Positions 60,527 through 64,000 of a DNA stretch of 64,000 nucleotides are shown piece after piece. The notes below the pieces were generated by a model. That model was not told the origin of the DNA and ran no database searches. It saw nothing but the letters and a program-made list of their open reading frames with translations. Each line of letters begins with the position of its first letter. Position 1 is the first letter of the stretch. Where the stretch lies: contig LR746280.1 of NCBI GenBank assembly GCA_902729315.2, positions 2,538,501 to 2,602,500 on the forward strand. The letters run 5' to 3'. Source of the stretch: Spirodela intermedia. Taxonomy: Eukaryota > Streptophyta > Magnoliopsida > Alismatales > Araceae. Position numbers and translations under genes: made by a program.

Positions 60527-62723
60527 GGCAAGCCTTAGACTATCACAAGGTATCTTGTTCAACTGCAAACACGGAAGCTTGTAAGCAACACTTGAATATA
60601 CAATCACCAGAACTAGACATCTAAGATGAATCACGCTTCCCCCACATAATATGGATACACGGGACAGTAGAGGAAATTCTTCAATCAGACTGAATTTCAA
60701 CCATGAAATTCTTTGCATAAATTTATTTACTGCTTAGATATTTTTTTCTGACGACTGAATTGAATGCACTGGAGCAAGCGATGGATAGAGACTCTTAAGA
60801 CTCTATTAGCGTAAGTTGCCAAACCTGCATGATACACCTGTACCATTAATTCCAAAATAGGGTGAGAAGATGAGCATTCCCTATGCTCTTATGTGGAATT
60901 TTTTTGAACAGAGGAACCTCTGTAAACAAAATAATAATAATAACGTGCAGTTGAGTCACCTTCAAATTTTGCTGTCGCGGTCCGACATCTCCTCAATCCG
61001 GCTTAATCTCCACGATGAGACATTAAAACCAGGACATCTGGTCCACTAGAAACAGAGAAGAGAAGAGTAAACCTCTGGGAACGATCAACTTCCAGCACGA
61101 TCTCAGAAATGAGTGTAAGATTCAGCAAAGCACCTGAAGGCATCTCCTCTCCCTGACGTCCAAGGAGAGGTCTCATCTTCAACACGAAGCGGCACCGCAT
61201 CCACCGTCCCGAGATAGTGATCGCCGAGGATGCCCAACCGCCCCTTGATCCTCACGGCATTACCCCAATTTGATCTCCACCGAATCCTCTGGCAGACGCC
61301 TTCCTTTGATCTCCCAGTAACTCAAATCAACAAAGCTCCCTCTCTTGAGGGAGAGCAGAAGCCGCCTCTTTCTCCATATGCCTCTTAAGACTCGTACAGA
61401 GAGAGAGAGAGAGAGAGCTAGGGAGAAAAACGAGAGGGAGAGAGAGAGAGAGAGAGAGGAAGGGAGAGGAAGCTGCAAAGGCAAGTGAAGCCAAGTGGCT
61501 GCTTTGTCTGGTGGCGCCGAAATGAACGGCGTCGAAGGATTTTGCCGCCAGCGCAGCGGGAAGCCTTAGACGCCGTCAGCCGCCCAACGCGGGCTCCACT
61601 GGGAAGCCGACATTTCACTTGCCACCCGCAGCCGTTCCTGGACCTCCACTTCCCACCGTCTCTTCTCCCGTTAACGTGGACGTCAAGGCTACTTACACGT
61701 CAACTCCTGATCCCTCAGAACCCATCGCCCCTGTCAACGACTGTAGGAATTGAATGGGGCGAGTACATCCCCGGCCCTGTCTGCACTTACATTTTTCTAA
61801 AGTTGGTCATCCAATCAACCCGAAAATTGATAACTCTCTCTCTCTCTCTCTCATGGAAAGAGTGGGCCCAATAGAATAATCGGCTTGAAACCTTGAGAAG
61901 CTATGAGTGTCAAGTCTATCATTGGAGCATGGCCGTGATTTATTCTTATAAAATAATGAAAATTCCCAAAGTTAGAATATGGTGATGAGGGCCTTATTTC
62001 GTGTCACTCTCCACTACACCCTATGGCCTTTATGTGAATAAAAAATATTTTTATATAATTAATACCATTTTGCATATTATAATATTTTATAAAATTAAGT
62101 GACCACCGAAGGAAGTGTGAGAATTGTATATTTGGTTTCTAATATTTCAAGTGAGATTAAATAAATGGGGGGTAAACCATAAGTTGGGTCCCATCCTCAT
62201 CTATCAAGCTTTGACCTGATCCTCTTGGTTCTTGCATTTGTTTCCAATTGTGCATGTCAACCCTTTGTACTTCTACTTTGTCCCACTCAAAGTAGATAAA
62301 ATCCAATACGACCAATTATGGCCAATTTTTAAATATAATTTCAGCCTCAAAATTATTCCCACAAGGGAAATAGGCTCTAAGTACTTTCTGCACTTGTGAC
62401 GTGGTTGCTTTGTACTTTCTCTCTCTACTTTCCTCTAGTCCCAAGCTACATCTTGAGCCTTGGACAAGAGTCCTAGTTGACTCCCACATAGTCCCAAGAT
62501 TCAGCTCATCTAAAGTCTTGCAAGTTAACAGAGAACAAGCATGTAGGAAATGCAACGTCCCCTAAGCAACAGCAACATTGGCAACTGTTGCACTCACTTT
62601 GTGTACCAATCTCATTTTGATCACTTAGATGATGGACATACTTGTGCCAAGGACAACTGCTGCACAGTGCATTACATGATTGGACGGTGCTAGGAGCCCC
62701 AGGATGCATCCCATCACCCATGA
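60527..62723. other. Upstream region of the WVD2-like gene and 3' flank of the NIP gene
   Basis: GA runs at 61397-61417 and 61436-61459 (CT on the sense strand of the WVD2-like gene) and a more GC-rich zone at 60960-61760 suggest its transcription start or a 5' UTR exon there; this is inferred. A 65-codon ATG frame at 61003-61200 (-) could be an upstream frame but shows no family. (CT)n also lies at 61831-61852. Nothing else was recognised. Confidence 0.45.
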
Positions 62724-63233
62724 TCAAAGGCTGTTATTCCTTGACATGCTCTTCAAGAACGATCCACTCTTGGTGATCTCCCGCAAGGGCTTGTCAGTGA
62801 ATCTAATGAGGTTGTACACAGAGCCTCCTAGGAAGGTCCCAATGATGGGGCCCACCAAGTAGACCCAAATCCCTTTGTAGTTGTGCATGACGATGGCGGG
62901 GCCCAGGCTCCTAGCTGGATTCATCGACGCCCCAGAGATTGGTCTACAGTGCCACGTCACACAGAGTCATCAAGTTAGGAGGGTGAGCTACAATGGGTCA
63001 AACCCATTGAAAGCTAAAGAATAATTAAATTATAATAGATTCTTTTACATACATAATCGAATAATTAAATATGGCAGGCCACACATCTACAAATTAAATA
63101 ATAATAAATAATTTAAAAATAGTTGAATAATTACCCAGCCACGAAGACATTCAGCGTGATCGTTGACCCAACCGCTATCCCGGCCAGTTCTCCGATCTGA
63201 ACAAATTCGACGGACTATCAGGCAAAACTGTGT

Positions 63234-63271
<38 letters not shown>

Positions 63272-63474
63272 CTAACGGCTCTGTTGTCGGTGGCCACGCC
63301 GGAGATGACGAACATGAGGAGGAAGGAGGTGATGATTTCGAGGACAAAGGACTGCATGTCCGATCCGGCGGGGGTTGTCCCGAAGAAATGGGCGGGCTTC
63401 GGGCTGAGGACCTCGTAGAGGGTGAAGCTCGCCAGCATGGATCCGCAGATCTGGGAGAGTACGTAGATGGGCAC
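62724..63474 (-). CDS. NIP-type aquaporin (nodulin-26-like), 3' three exons, truncated by the window
   Basis: The visible part is complement(join(62724..62943,63135..63196,63277..63474)); the upstream exons with the first NPA box lie beyond the window or within the intron that reaches its edge. NIPs are plasma-membrane channels for water and small neutral solutes such as glycerol or metalloids. Seen in order: [58 protein letters not shown] and the second NPA box [17 protein letters not shown]. The C-terminal tail has [13 protein letters not shown], whose serine region matches the CDPK phosphorylation site of nodulin 26. All junctions are GT-AG and in frame. The sequence is closest in style to the NIP1 group. 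A CT run (63239-63270, plus-strand GA) fills most of one intron. Confidence 0.9.
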
Positions 63475-63489
63475 CTGCAATTCATCCAT

Positions 63490-64000
63490 GGATATTCATT
63501 CGCCGTAATCTATCCAAAAATGGCAAACACTTCCAGGTTTGGGGGACGAAGAAGAAGACGACGACAACGTCAAAGAGTAGCAGAAGAGTAAGGGAAAGAA
63601 AGTTCGAAATCTTTGAAAGGGAAGCGGAATATTGATCCGCCATAATCTATCCAAGAATGGTAGACACCTACAGGTTTGGAGGAGGAAGAAGAAGACGGCG
63701 ACGAGGCGAGGGAAGAGATGGAGAGGAATGTGGGAAAGAAAGGTCTACTTCTTTGAAAGCGAAGCGGGAGATTCAGCCGCCATAATCTATCTAAAAATGG
63801 TAAACACTTGTAGGTTTGGAGGAGGAGGAAGAAGGAGAGGAATGGGAAGAGGAGAGGAGTGTGGGAAACAAGGGTCTACTTCTTTGAAATTGATGCGCGA
63901 GATTCATCCGCCATAATCTATCCAAAAATGGTAAAAGCTTGCAGGTTTAAAGTAGGACGAAGAAGAAGAAGATAACGATGAAGAGGAGGAGAGGAGTGTG
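63490..64000. repeat. Minisatellite of about 136 bp in a NIP intron, at least four copies
   Basis: CGCC(G/A)TAATCTATCC recurs at 63501, 63639, 63779 and 63909 (spacing 138, 140, 130). Each time it is followed by AAAAATGGnAAACnCTT, CAGGTTTGGAGGA-like sequence and a GAAGAAGAAGA tract. GTGGGAAA and TCTTTGAAA occur in copies 2 and 3. The array continues beyond the window. Confidence 0.9.

Noticed and set aside
61003-61200. 65-codon ATG frame upstream of the WVD2-like gene as a coding exon
   Set aside because: No family similarity and no in-frame link to exon 1; at most an upstream frame in the leader.
63490-64000. CRISPR-like array
   Set aside because: Units are about 136 bp with diverged whole-unit similarity, in a plant intron, without short identical repeats and unique spacers.

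Overview
The window is nuclear DNA of a flowering plant. Its genes have many spliced exons, chloroplast and oil-body proteins occur, there are plant-specific LTR retrotransposon clades (Copia, Athila-type Gypsy, chromovirus Gypsy), and CT/GA microsatellites are abundant. A monocot is plausible from the look of the proteins, but the sequence alone does not settle it. No prokaryotic operon, CRISPR array, rRNA or intact tRNA gene was seen.

Layout: 1-2560 holds a dead Copia fragment. 3205-4290 is an array of about ten 118-bp units. 4385-4829 (-) is a two-exon lipid-transfer protein gene. 6027-15895 (-) is a ten-exon CLP1 gene (mRNA 3'-end processing) with a Copia fragment in intron 3 and a four-copy repeat upstream of its start. 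17369-27507 (+) is an Athila-like element with both LTRs and decayed gag-pol, directly abutting a second Copia fragment (27511-29530). 30040-31170 is a broken, inverted pair of gene-like fragments. Then comes a gene island: SYP2-type syntaxin (32362-35728, -), the divergently transcribed plastid GTPase BPG2 (36973-39796, +), an oleosin (40879-41349, +), a small predicted thylakoid-lumen protein (43025-45598, +) and a membrane-anchored beta-propeller protein (46081-47154, -). A solo LTR of the Athila-like family (47968-49668, -) and a decayed chromovirus element with 0.33-kb LTRs (50046-54875, +) separate this island from a WVD2-like/TPX2-family microtubule protein gene (56035-60526, -) and the 3' exons of a NIP aquaporin (62724-63474, -) that runs off the right edge.

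Exon models were built by hand from conserved protein segments plus splice sites, and all complete models close in frame: CLP1 431 aa, SYP2 272 aa, BPG2 674 aa, WVD2-like 523 aa, LTP 118 aa, lumen protein 131 aa. The genes do not form one pathway; they are ordinary neighbours acting at the nucleus, vacuole, plastid, oil body, cytoskeleton and membranes.

No clear undescribed system was found. The observations most worth checking are three apparent GC-AG introns in two genes, a TPX2-family gene that seems to have lost one conserved exon in frame, a solo LTR with a perfect 5-bp target duplication beside a full element of the same family that lacks one, LTRs carrying a tRNA-like 3' end and a conserved terminal hairpin, and a local duplication that copied a 3' splice site.
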